Source of the DNA: Hemerocallis citrina
Lineage: Eukaryota > Streptophyta > Magnoliopsida > Asparagales > Asphodelaceae
Reading direction: 5' to 3'
Length of the DNA: 64,000 nt
Assembly (NCBI GenBank): GCA_017893485.1
Contig: CM030366.1
Coordinates: 76,513,227 to 76,577,226 of the forward strand
Shown: positions 48,057-58,683 of the stretch, in pieces
How positions within the stretch are numbered: the stretch's first letter is position 1
How the letters are laid out: every line of letters starts with the position of its first letter
Translations under genes and position numbers: made by a program
The notes under the pieces: generated by a model
What the model saw: the letters and a program-made list of their open reading frames with translations, nothing else
What the model was told of the DNA's origin: nothing
The model's database searches: none

Positions 48057-48243
48057 AAGACTCGCTTTTTGAGAGATGTTGAAAATCTGCAACATAAGAC
48101 TCGCTTTTTGGAAAAGCGAGGGGAATAATCCCAGACTCGCTTTTTCAAAAAGTGAATGGGTCGTTTAGGGAAGAAAAAAAAGTAGGTCAGTTTGGGAAAA
48201 ACTTTCAAAAAAGGGTCATTTTGGGAAAAAATTCCAAGTTGAT

Positions 48244-48476
48244 ATGGGTCAAGTCAGAGCTGCACGATTGGCAAGACATATCTTAAAGCTTCTGAAGGGC
48301 ATAACCGTAATTTTACAATAACTACAATAATATGGGTGGCACCATCAGTTCAGCTGGTCCACCATCATGGCTAAATTACATCCCAAGAAAGAAGGATTTC
48401 GAGTTAACAATTTTTTATCTTTAATTAAACATGATTATCAACTAATTTTATTCCTTAATCATTAATCTGCAATTTA
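48244..48476. other. Unique-looking sequence, former bHLH upstream region
   Basis: No feature recognised. Because the MULE inserted here, this was the sequence adjacent to 46,741 before the insertion, and so the former proximal promoter of the bHLH gene. Confidence 0.5.
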
Positions 48477-48500
48477 ATCTCAAAAGTTTTTTTTTTTTTT

Positions 48501-49667
48501 GATAACACAGATAGAGTCCAGAGACTCCAGCCCACAATATATAAAAAGAAATAAGTCTGTACAACGGTAAAGAGGTAAAATAATGAAGAAAATTAAGCAT
48601 AACAAAGAGTAAGGAAGCAAAGCAGAGCTTTATGAAGCTAAAATTACAACCCTAAGACAAGGGCATCCCCCACCAAACTCAGCAGCGATCGGAAAAGGAA
48701 TGACAGTAGGAAGCGGCTGACACAATGCACTGGGGCACTGGGGCACTGGGGCCGCGCCAAAAAGGAGCAGAACCGGCCGCGCTGCAAGGAGGTACACCAG
48801 AATTGAACAGAGGGACGACACTGAGACCCAAAAGCGCACCCAGGCAAAGCCACCAACTGGCCGCAAACAACAGCAAAACCCCAAAACAACACCTGAAAAC
48901 AAAAAAAGCCACACCTCCAAAGAACCAGGTACACTCCTAAAAAGGAGAGCAGAACCACACAACTCCAGCAGTAAAAACTGCCAACCAGGGAGATGAAAAC
49001 CCAACAATTCCAGCACTAATGACCAAGGGACCCAGTATAATGAACACACACTGAGATAACCTGTAGAAAACATACCTTCACAAGCAAAGCACATGCAAGA
49101 AGAGAGAAGGAGGCAAATAAATAAATAATCAAAACACCAATAAGAAATTAGAGAGGGGATCTCCAAGTGTCAAATGAACACGATGGGTCGCCCAGAGCTG
49201 CCCGTAGCAACTCGAAAACCACAAATGCTCAGAGAGCATAACAAGAAAGAACAGCGTTGTCACTCTTGGAACAAAAACCCATCGAAGCATAAGGTGGTGG
49301 CTACTGCGACAAAACCAACAACCACCCCACAAGAAAAAACTATGCACCCAATCTAAATAGTAAGACTAAAACACACCATCGGAGGAGAGGAAACAACAGC
49401 AAATCAAGAACGGAACAGGAAAACACTAGAAAAAAGCATAAGAGGAGTAATAACTAAAGTAGTAATCACAATAACGAGAGCAAGATATAAAGTAAAGCAA
49501 AATAGGTAGCAGTGGAACAAAATGGATCACTGTTGAGACAATGGCATATACCCAAATTAGACCCAAAAGAAGGCTAGGCAGTTTCAAAATGCAACCCAGT
49601 CCATCAAAATACCAGAGACACACCAGTCCAGTGGATCTTCCCTGCAAACTAGGCAAAAATACTAGTA
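48501..49667 (-). other. LINE 2 3' UTR with 3'-terminal hairpin
   Basis: Noncoding; the cysteine/leucine-rich open frames on the minus strand (48,630-49,166) come from the T/G-rich composition that the other LINE 3' UTR shares. The hairpin GAGTC (48,523-48,527 on the minus strand) / GACTC (48,514-48,518) lies just before the A-run. Confidence 0.8.
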
Positions 49668-50489
49668 TTAAAGAGTCAGCAAAGTTGCTAGAGAGGGAAA
49701 GGAGTTATAAGAACGCATAAAAAGAATAGCCTCATCTAGTTTGCAAAGCCATAAAGCATGAATCTTGACTATGGGTAAATAAAAGGGCCAATGGTTCGCC
49801 AAAAAAATGAACTCGTCTATAATCGTGTCAATGGTTTTAGAGGAGTGGTTAAAGATGCAGTTATTTCTCTCAAACCAGACCACCCAGATAATGACCATGG
49901 TTGAAAGTATCCATGACTTGTGGTATTTTTTTCTGACAAAATGACAGTTCCAGATATCTAAGAAGGTAGGAGGAAGAGCAGGAACCTGCCAAGCCATAAG
50001 ACAAATGTGCCAAATCTTCTGGGTAAAAGCGCAATGCAAGAACAGGTGATCAATGTCCTCATGGCAGTGTTGACACAGCACACAAAACTGACCTATCGCT
50101 AGGTTCCTCTTGTTGAGGATGTCAACGGTAAGAAGTCTGTTATTAATAGGTAGCCAAGCGGTAATTTTGGCTTTCAAAGGAGCACAACAACTCCAAATAT
50201 GAGCTGCCAGAGGAGAGTAGACGCCCCCATGATTGAGAAAGTTATAAAAGGATTTAACAGTGAAGAGACCAGAGCTATTCCAACGCCAACAGAGATCATC
50301 TTTTGGATGCCAAATGTAGGAATGAAGCATGGACATGAGATTCGAATAATCCGACACAAGGGAAGGAGGGATAGAAGAAGCAAAAGGTATGGTCCAAACC
50401 CTGATATTGTTATTGGCCATCAAGTAATCAAACACCAAAGCGGTAGGGTTAAGAGCCAAATGAAAAAGAGAGGGAAAAATCGATGCCAA
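49668..50489 (-). pseudogene. LINE 2 ORF2 C-terminal region with zf-RVT domain
   Basis: A 273-codon open frame: the N-terminal part resembles the LINE post-RT linker, then WRWNSSGLFTVKSFYNFLNH, then the zf-RVT segment KAKITAWLPINNRLLTVDIL ... CVLCQHCHEDIDHLFLHCAF (CxxC, H, C). A conserved VIIWVVWFERNNCIF tail follows. It lines up with 37,200-37,400 in the other LINE. This is the longest intact piece of either LINE. Confidence 0.88.
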
Positions 50490-50758
50490 CTTCAGGTTAC
50501 CTATCCAAAGATCAATCCAAATTTTGGTCTTGGAACCATCAGCGCAAACATGGAGAATACTACATCTAAAGGGTTCTATGACTCTCTAGACGCCCTTCCA
50601 GAAGAAGGACCCTCTAGAGGAAAGAGAAGAGTTAGGCTCCCAAACCTTATGCCGTCGAAAGCAGTCATTTGAAATAATACGTACCCAGGGTAAATGATCT
50701 TCTTTAAGCAATCTCCATAACCATTTAGCCAATAAAGCTAAATTTTGGTTCCTAAGAT

Positions 50759-51620
50759 TTAGAACACCCAAGCCTCCAGCAACCTTGGAATGCAGGCCCT
50801 CTTCGAACAACAGAGATGAGAACCGGTTCTATAGGAATCAGAACCTGACCAGAAGGAATTACTTCTGATCTGGTCAACCCTCTTGATGACCCAGGAGGGA
50901 ACATAGAAGAAAGACATCGTGTACAGAGGAATCGAAGTAAGAACCGCGTTAACAAGAACGAGTCTACCTCCTCGGGAGAGATTCTTACCCGTCCAAAAAT
51001 TAAGTCTAGATTCCACTTTATCTATCATCGGTAACCAGTCAGCTTTATGCAGCTTACCCCATCTCAAAGGGATGCCCAGATACTTAACCGGAAAAGAAGC
51101 AACGGAATAGTTAAAGAATTGGGCAATCTCTAATTGACGATTATCCGACCCTCCAAGCTAGAGAACGGAAGATTTGCGGAAGTTAATAGATAAGCCGGAT
51201 GCACTTTCAAATAAATAAAGAAGGAGTTTAAGGTTACGAAGTGAACATTCGTTGGGTTTCGCAAAAATAATCGTGTCATCGGCATATTGAAGGTTGAGAA
51301 CCCCACGAAAACTGCGGGATCCACATAACCCTTCGATGGCATTTGCGTCCCAAGCACTTTTGAGGAGCCTGCTGAAAACATCAGCAACCAGGGTAAAAAG
51401 GAGAGAAGATATGGGGTTACCCTGACGAAGCCCGCATTTACACTTAAACTTATTGCTTTTGGAGCCATTGATAAAGATCGAAGAGGTGCCAGCAAAAAAA
51501 CTGGACTTAATCCTGGCAATCCATTTCGGACCGAATCCCCAGTGAAGAAAAAAGTCAAAGAGAAAGTCCTAACTAACTTTATCATAGGCCTTCTCAAAGT
51601 CTAATTTAAGCATAATGCCC
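50759..51620 (-). pseudogene. LINE 2 reverse transcriptase, partial
   Basis: Readable motifs on the minus strand in order: LDFEKAYDKV (near 51,600), GFGPKWIARIKSS, CGLRQGNPISSLLF, LNLQYADDTIIFAK (YADD at 51,275-51,286), SASGLSINF, then YLGIPLRWGKLHKADWLPMI at 51,085-51,030. Stops (for example near 51,157 and 51,570) and a frameshift near 50,800 disable it. The fingers and endonuclease are missing because of 5' truncation. Confidence 0.88.
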
Positions 51621-51694
51621 TCAGAGTTAAATACTTCTGGTAACGGGTTTTTTTAAAAGCATAATGCCCGCAGAGCCATCTCAAAAGTTTTTTT

Positions 51695-52747
51695 AAGTCG
51701 ATCTTTTGTAACTAACTCCTAGCATATAAATACTTTTCTCCCTCATTTAGTAACGGGTAATCAATCTTTTGCCACTAAAACTCTAATATTCTTTCTTGAT
51801 TACTGATTTGAGCGTCGGAGGGTCTTTCGTCTGGGTCAACACCGATGTTTACACCTTGTGCAGGTTCACCAAACATTTTCAATTGTTCAGATCTCGATCC
51901 AGACGTTTTCAACAATTCAGATTCAGATCAAAGAGTCTTCAACCATTACAACTCAGATATGATCGACGGTCTAGATTATAAGTTTTCTTCCTTAAAAAAA
52001 AGAACTCATTTATGATTGTTCTGACACCAAAAAAAGCAGTAACACAAGTGGAGAATTTTTCAAAACCAAAACAGAAAAAACAATAAAGCAAGTGGAGAAG
52101 GAGCACTGTTTTCATCTTTAAAAAAACACATTGTTTTTATTTGCTGACAATGTGTTGAGCGCATTTTGTAAAACATCAAATTAACTAGCCTTTTCGTTAT
52201 TAGCAAAAAAAAAAAGAAAATAACTAGCCTTCTTCTTTTTTGGTTCTTTTTTAATTTTTCCAGGAAAGCACTACTTTCTAATTTTGTAAAAGAGCAAGTC
52301 AAGGCAGTTAACTAGGAATGAACATATTGTAGAGAAAAAAAACATCCCCTTTTATGCGAGAGACAATCCAGTAACTAGGGCTATTCAAAATAACCAACAA
52401 AGATGAAAAATCAACAATAAACTAAGTCTAAAAGGAATAACATAATTGTATGAGTTGATTTTCTCATATTGAATAGTTGTACACACGATGAAATTCATAA
52501 TGGATGGTCAGCTTTATTCACGTTGATTTACACATCATAATATACATATATATTTATGATAAATCAAGTTATTTAGATGCTTTTTTATAATGTTTCAAGT
52601 GATTACAAAATAAACGATTTTCCAGTAATACAACAATTGGTCCCATGTAATGCATGAGTAAGATTCGTAAGAACTATCAATATGAGTTCATATTTTGTAT
52701 ACATGCGTCATCCGATATAAGAAACATGATGCACAGTGCCCTACGTT
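51695..52747. other. Noncoding with an LTR-type fragment
   Basis: At 51,797-51,970 the phrase TACTGATTTGAGCGTCGGAGGG and a following TGTGCAGG word match the LTR-like segment at 42,368-42,440. This is probably a remnant of the same gypsy LTR family. The rest is AT-rich with no recognisable coding sequence. Confidence 0.5.
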
Positions 52748-52955
52748 CAGGGCCGGCCCTGATATGTAGGCGGGCAAGGCGGCCGCCTCGGGCCCCCGCG
52801 GAATTCGTCATTTTTGGGGCCCCCGATTTCAAACTTCTCTTGTAAATATAGGCACGCGTTTTGCGCGTAATTTTTTTTTTTTTTTTTTATATGGGACAGG
52901 GGGGCCCCATTTCGGAAGTTCGCCTAGGGCCCCCCGGAACTCAGGGCCGGCCCTG
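52748..52955. mobile_element. hAT-type MITE (208 bp)
   Basis: Both ends are CAGGGCCGGCCCTG (itself near-palindromic), continuing with GC-rich GGGCCCC words facing inward. The flanking 8-mers CCTACGTT (52,740-52,747) and CAAACGTT (52,956-52,963) agree at 6 of 8 positions, consistent with an aged hAT target duplication. The interior has a T-run at 52,870-52,888 and no open frame. Confidence 0.8.
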
Positions 52956-52963
52956 CAAACGTT

Positions 52964-53742
52964 TATAATGGAACATGCGGTGTGTGTACACCTACTTTAT
53001 ATGAAGAAATATATTTTTATTACGAGACTCCCTTTCCTCACATATCTAGAAAGAGTATTTGGAAAGACCAGAAAAATCCATCAACAAAGAGAAGAGAAGA
53101 CTACAAGTAGATGAGCAATAATCCCCTCGAATAATGGAAAATAACTATTTCTTCAATCCAAGACTCGCTAATCTCTTGTGATAAGGCCACTAAGTGGTTA
53201 ATTAGCTGAAAAACTCTCTTAACCAAAAACCCTGGAAATGGTCCAAGCAATCTAACTTTTCATAACCTTAGAGATGCCTAAACATTCCCTTATATGCTTC
53301 AAAACCAACCAAGATCAAATAGGGTAAAAATGGGCATTTATCTCAGAATCCAGTGCCATTCAATCTTGAGTCAATCGGAATAGTGCTCCAAATCAGACAA
53401 TCGATAGTTGGCTTCTAGATAGCTGGACAGTCGACTGATCAACCTCAAGATCAGTCGACCGTTCTCTTAGGGTATGAATGTAAAAGCACAGCTCAGCTAC
53501 ACATTTAACTTGCCAATGATGTGTAATCAATTTGCGCGGCTATAATTTCTATATCATTTTTCAACCTACAAAACTTCATTATTTTGCATAGTTGGGTCTT
53601 TGGAGAGAAAGGTAAAGTTGATAAATACCCTTACCACTGGTGTGTTAAAAATGAAAAATCTTAACTAGAATTAGTCACTTTATTATGTACTTTTACATAT
53701 TTTAATTTAACTAGTTTTTATTATTAAGGTTAATAGAGAGAT
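52964..53742. other. AT-rich noncoding, no gene seen
   Basis: Only an 11-bp perfect hairpin, GTCGACTGATC/GATCAGTCGAC with an 8-bp loop (53,430-53,459), stands out. Confidence 0.5.
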
Positions 53743-53906
53743 TGAAAAATATTATTATATTGATTATAACAGAGTACAATATCTCATATATATAGGAGAG
53801 AACCAAATACTAAACTAAGTACATTGTCTCCTATATATAGGAGATAACTAAATACTAAACTGATATACAAACCGATATGGGACTAAATATAATACAATAT
53901 CTAACA
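53743..53906 (-). repeat. Ty1/copia LTR (164 bp, 3' LTR of the remnant)
   Basis: On the minus strand it starts TGTTAGATATTGTATTATAT at 53,906 right after a polypurine tract TTGAAAGGGGG, and ends ATTTTTCA at 53,743. An internal TATATATAGGAGA word occurs twice. Confidence 0.8.
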
Positions 53907-55171
53907 CCCCCTTTCAAGCTCACAGTGGGTCAAACAGTGTGAGTTTGCCCACCAAGTAACGAAATCTCTGAATTGTGTGTGATTTGGTGAAGAAGTATGT
54001 TGTCTGCTGTGAAAAGGTAATAGAATGAAGTGAAATTTTCCCTGCTTCAAAGCGCCCACGAACATAGTGATAATCTATCTCTATGTGCTTCGTTCGCTCA
54101 TGAAATAGTGGGTTGCTTGCAATATGCAATGCACTCTGGTTGTCACAATGAAGAGGAGTAGTTTCTGTAAGCGTGATACCCATATCTGATAACAGCCAAC
54201 GAACATGAACAATCTCTCTAGTAGTAACTGTTATTGCTCTGTATTCAGCTTCGGCGGAAGAACATGCAACAACTTCTTATTTCTTGCTTCGCCATAAGAC
54301 TAGCGAATCACCAATAAATAAACAAAAACATGTGGCAGACCGTCTGGTGGTAGGATCACTCACCCAGTCTGAATCAGAATATGCATTGAGCTCCAATTTG
54401 TAAATAGAAGACATGATTAATGAGTGAGTGATAGTGCCCCGAAGATATCTAAGGATCCGAAAAAGTGCACTGTAGTGAACTGATGTAGGAATGGAGACAA
54501 ACTGACTAACAACACTGACTGCATGAGCAATATCGGGTTTGGTCATGCATAAGTAGTCAGGCTGTCCAACAATCTATCTTTATCTAGTGGGATAGGAAAG
54601 AGCTCACCATCTGTGGGGCGAAGCTTCACATGAAGTTCTAAGGGAGTATTGGCTGATTAACTGTCAGAGAGGCATGTAGAGAAGATAATATCTTATATGT
54701 ATTTCTGTTGAGAAATGAGTATGCCCCGAGATCCATGGGCAATCTCTAGACCCAAAAAGTAGTGTAGTCCACTAAGATCTTTCATATAGAACTGTTGGTG
54801 AATGTAGTGTTGGGTGGATGCAACGCCTGCGGGGTCATCCCCAGAATAATCATATCTTCAACATACAGTAGTAGGAGTACCCTTCCCTGCGGTGATGACA
54901 GCATAAACAGAGAATGATCTTGTGAACAATGACCGAAACTAGCCTGGGTGATGACACCCGAAACACTCAAACTAGGCTCTAAGGGCATGTTCCAGGCCAT
55001 ATATAGATCCACACAGACGACAAATATGATAAGGATGAGTGGTAAGTCCAAAAGAAGGATGCATGTAAACAGCCTTAGATAAGGTACCATGAAGAAAGAT
55101 ATTCTTCATGTCCATCTAGTATAATGGCCACTGGCAAACGAAGGCAACAGCAAGGAGAGTGCGAATTATAT
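53907..55171 (-). pseudogene. Ty1/copia pol remnant (RT and RNase H)
   Basis: Minus-strand pieces: VRTLLAVAFV-type RT sequence at the right edge (55,171-55,100), LLLLYVEDMIILG near 54,860 (the copia YVDD catalytic box with the first D changed to E), and MTKPDIAHAVSVVSQFVSIP with SDSDWVSDPTTRRSATCFCL (54,546-54,277). The RNase H end follows at 54,183-53,920 (TPLHCDNQSALHIASNPLFH, HIEIDYHYVR). Stops and frameshifts separate the pieces. The 5' part was cut off by the gypsy insertion at 55,172 and would continue beyond the window. Confidence 0.9.
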
Positions 55172-58100
55172 TATCACACCCCGCTTCCCAAAAAAAGGGA
55201 ATATGAGCACGTAACAAAAGCCCAGCGAATAATTATTATCATCCTTAAGTTGTTTCAAGAAATCTTTGCAACACATCACAGAATTTATCAAAGTCAAAAG
55301 CATAAAGGTGGAACCAACATGCAACATTGAAACAAATTTACCAACAGAAATTTACTTGAAATCAAATACCATGTTCCCAAATAAATCAGAGTCTGAAGAA
55401 AAACAAATATCTTGGGTCACATCGCCCAAATACAAATAATAACCAAGTCTCAAAATACAAGAATAATCCAAGTCTCACGAATACGAATATTGTTCTAGCA
55501 CGATACAAGAAATAATAATAATCAAAAGCAATTAATACTTCAAGTCTCTAATACCATCTTGAACCTATTCGCCATAATCTGCAATTCATCGAATGCAGGA
55601 AAGAGGAAAAGAGAAAACACAAGTACCTGTCAATTGCAAGTCGCAGGTCACAAATAGAGTAGGATACAAGAACATGGAATGGGAAAAACTAACTAACACA
55701 TGGTATAGGTATAATGTCAACCTAGACAAACTAGTATGGTAAAAGTGTCAAGTGTACACGACATAAATCAAGTGTCAAGTAAACAAGTATCTTATAAACA
55801 TGCATCAAGTTTCAACTGTCGTGTAATCATGTATCAGGTATCATGTTTCATGTAATCAAGTCTCATGTATCAAGTCTCATGTATCATGTAGTCAAGTATC
55901 CAGCAAGCATGTATCATGTCGAGTATCTTATTCAAGTATCATGTTCAAGTATTAAGTTCAAGTCTTGTGTGATTACTATCTAGGTAGCATGACATGCAAC
56001 CCACCCTACATGGTTGCTACAACACAACAGTTTCGCTTTAAATTTCGTAGTGGACCATAGAGGGCAGTATACTCAGGGACAAGCAAGTAATTGAGCTCCA
56101 AGCTCCATGTATCATGTATCATGTATCACGTATCAAGAGTGCAAGTGGCAAGTATCGTGTATTGCGTGCAAGTATCATGTATCATGTCAAGTATCACGTA
56201 GGATCAGTGGACCCCCTTCCGAGTAACATTTATGAATTATCCACTACTAGATCTGTTCCATAAAACTCCCGCCTGATTACTTTTATTATTAATGTCCAAC
56301 AAGCATGAATACGTACAAAATATTGTCAAATAAATATGATATGATCAAGTTTAGGTTTAGGATAACAAATCAGCATGCACGGATGACATACATTCACATA
56401 TACGAGCAAAATAGTTTATGTTCATAATCAGGACAGCAAGACCAATCAGTACTAAAACAGTGATTCTAAGAGTTACAGGCATGCAAATCCAAATCCGTCG
56501 AAGGATCTGGAAACTAGACATCCACACGCATCCAACGAGTATAATAAATTCATATACTTGTTCACAACATCTCAGCTAAAAACTGATTTGAATACAGATT
56601 TCATGTTCAGCCAGAAAACAGAAGAACAACTTCAAAAGCATAAAAACAGCATGAAAACGTATCAAATAATTCCACGAAAAATCTGGGGTAATTCCCTATA
56701 GGTATAGACTCAAAATAACAAGTTTCATAATATTCCAGTAAGTATGAATAAGTCATCAAAAATAAGAAGCAACACGAAAACATGGTTTGACAAATCTGGA
56801 ATTTCTCAACACTGCTGTACGAAAACAATGATATCTCGCAATAAGTGAATCAAAATTCAATTCCGCCAAAATGAAGTGAAAATAGATAGATTTTAATAAC
56901 TTTCATATCTCACAAATAATTTTCATAAAGCATAAGAAATTATAGTGAAAACTGCATTCAATTTAGAGAAGAACATGAAACACCACCTAAAATTTATCTT
57001 TAAAATACAACAAAAATCTGGTAGTCCCTAGTATCATAAGGAAACACTGAGCAAAATATTATACCAAGCTATTATGTGTAGATTAGTTCTTGAAAATAAA
57101 TTGTTAACAAAATTTACACAAAACAGAATCTGAAATCTATCGACACGGCTGTACCAAAAACATCATATTTCAGTTATACAAACTCCAAATCGAGTAAAAC
57201 CAGTGAGGTTTGAAAATAGACACAATTATCTATAATTCACTTTTAATTTTTAAGTTCAAATTCGGACTGTAGCATGGGTGAAAAGAGCAAACCAAACAGA
57301 ACAAACTCCACATACAGATTTCACATCTCTAGACAAAAGCATCATAACTTACACAATTTTGATCCAAACTTAACCAAACTTGAAACACAACCTACCAATC
57401 ATATAAACATCATGTTTTAAAGATTATAACATGTCCAAGCCTAATTATTCTCACATGGGCAATCAATCGAACACATATCATGCAAATATCCACATACACG
57501 AACAAAATCAAGTTGGGTAAAACGTAGGTTATTAACCTATCAAATTTCATGTCATAAGTCATCCATGGCCAAAATTATCACAATAGAGACAAGCCCATCA
57601 AAGAGAAACACAAATTTTGGTCGTCTCTAGACCCAACTACTCTAGCTGTGAACTTTTTGACTTGTATCATCCTAATGAATATTTGTACAAGTTACTTGCC
57701 TCGTTATGGAGTGAATACGATGCCAACAAGCCTTAGGAACAAAACCCACGAGACAAATCCTTCCAAGCGCAAATCCAAGCGAACCCACGAACACGAAAAG
57801 CCCCTACGATCGAACTCCTTAATGCACGAACCATACTGATAGTACCCACTTGAAAAATCACCAAAGGTGAGAATTTTGTGAAGTTTTGATGGTGGTGGTG
57901 CTGTTTGGATGGGGCCGGCCACACAAGGAGAGGAATAGGTTGGATTTTTGTATGGAGATGTAGTATATGGTGGAGTAGGAGATGTATGTGGTGGTCGGAA
58001 AGGCTTGGAGAGATGATGGCCAGCTTATGGAGGTAAGGGAGGGCTCGGGTTTGGGAAGGAGAAGCAGGCCGGGAATCACACAAGGAGGGAGGCCGGGTTG

Positions 58101-58582
58101 TATTAGGAGAGGGAGAGAGAATAGAATTAGGGTTAGGGTTTAAAGGGGGTTAGGGTTATATATATGGGTAATAATGTGGGTTAATGGGTTGTGGACATGA
58201 ATATGTAGTAATAGGTATACAAATGAGTAATGGATATTAGGTAGATTTCAATTGGGGATACAATTTATAGTGAATTCTATGGCTCCTAAAAATCTCCTTA
58301 AGGATCAAAAATCATAATTTGGGTAAATCACCACCAAAAATCCGCCACATCACCAAAATAAATAATAATAATGAACGAGGCCAAGAAAATGAGAAAAAGA
58401 ACGCAAAATGGTGAAAACGAACAAAACGACGAACAAGGACACAGGGAGTTCAAAAATGAAAGAGAAAGAATTTATATTGAAAATAATCTAATATATGGTT
58501 CCGAAAAAAATACGAGAGATATAAAAATACAAAAAAATAAAAATACACTCCAAAATACATAAAATGAAAAATAGGGGTTACA
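55172..58582 (-). repeat. 3' LTR of the gypsy element (3,411 bp)
   Basis: On the minus strand it starts TGTAACCCCTATTTTTC at 58,582 and ends GGGGTGTGATA at 55,172. The expected CA end has become TA; the other LTR has TGTGACA. Noncoding; 55,740-56,200 consists of degenerate CAAGTATCATGT words. Confidence 0.9.
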
Positions 58583-58596
58583 ATCCTACCCCCTAC
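58583..58596 (-). promoter_or_regulatory. Polypurine tract of the gypsy element
   Basis: GTAGGGGGTAGGAT on the minus strand sits immediately before the 3' LTR start, where plus-strand DNA synthesis would be primed. Confidence 0.85.
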
Positions 58597-58683
58597 AAGA
58601 AAATTTTGTCCTCGAAATTAAAAAGAAAGGTACATAGGATAGCCCCAAGCAAAACCAAAACAACCAAAAAGCAAAACAAGCAA

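Larger units (their letters stand above)
46751..48234. mobile_element. Non-autonomous Mutator-like element (Pack-MULE), 1,484 bp
   Basis: The ends GAATTTTTTCCCAAAATGA and (read inward) GAATTTTTTCCCAAAATGA start inverted repeats of about 150 bp. Perfect 9-bp target duplications CAAGTTGAT lie at 46,742-46,750 and 48,235-48,243, the length typical of Mutator. The TIR interiors carry repeated palindromes of the type GACTCGCTTTTTCAAAAAGCGAGTC. No transposase is present. The interior is unlike the surroundings: a coding-like fragment at 47,200-47,353 and a GC-rich stretch at 47,625-48,056. This is the layout of a Pack-MULE with captured host DNA. Confidence 0.93.
48494..51677 (-). mobile_element. 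Second L1-like LINE, 5'-truncated (3.2 kb)
   Basis: Minus-strand LINE of the same family as the one at 26,362-38,995. An A-run (T at 48,487-48,500) ends the element. A 17-bp duplication ATCTCAAAAGTTTTTTT flanks it at 48,477-48,493 and 51,678-51,694. It starts inside the reverse transcriptase (SEGIMLKLDFEKAYDKV near 51,590) and includes the RT core, thumb, zf-RVT region and a ~1.1-kb 3' UTR. Its 3'-terminal GGGCTGGAGTCTCTGGACTC matches the other LINE's end. Confidence 0.93.

Noticed and set aside
48630..49166. 178-codon open frame on the minus strand with membrane-like composition
   Set aside because: Located in the 3' UTR of the second LINE; hydrophobicity follows from T/G-rich sequence and nothing similar in frame exists in the first LINE.
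52870..52890. T-run as a possible LINE or SINE tail
   Set aside because: It lies inside the hAT-type MITE between clear inverted ends.
53430..53459. Perfect 11-bp hairpin GTCGACTGATC/GATCAGTCGAC
   Set aside because: Isolated, no T-run or neighbouring gene; a short palindrome of this kind is not enough to propose a function.
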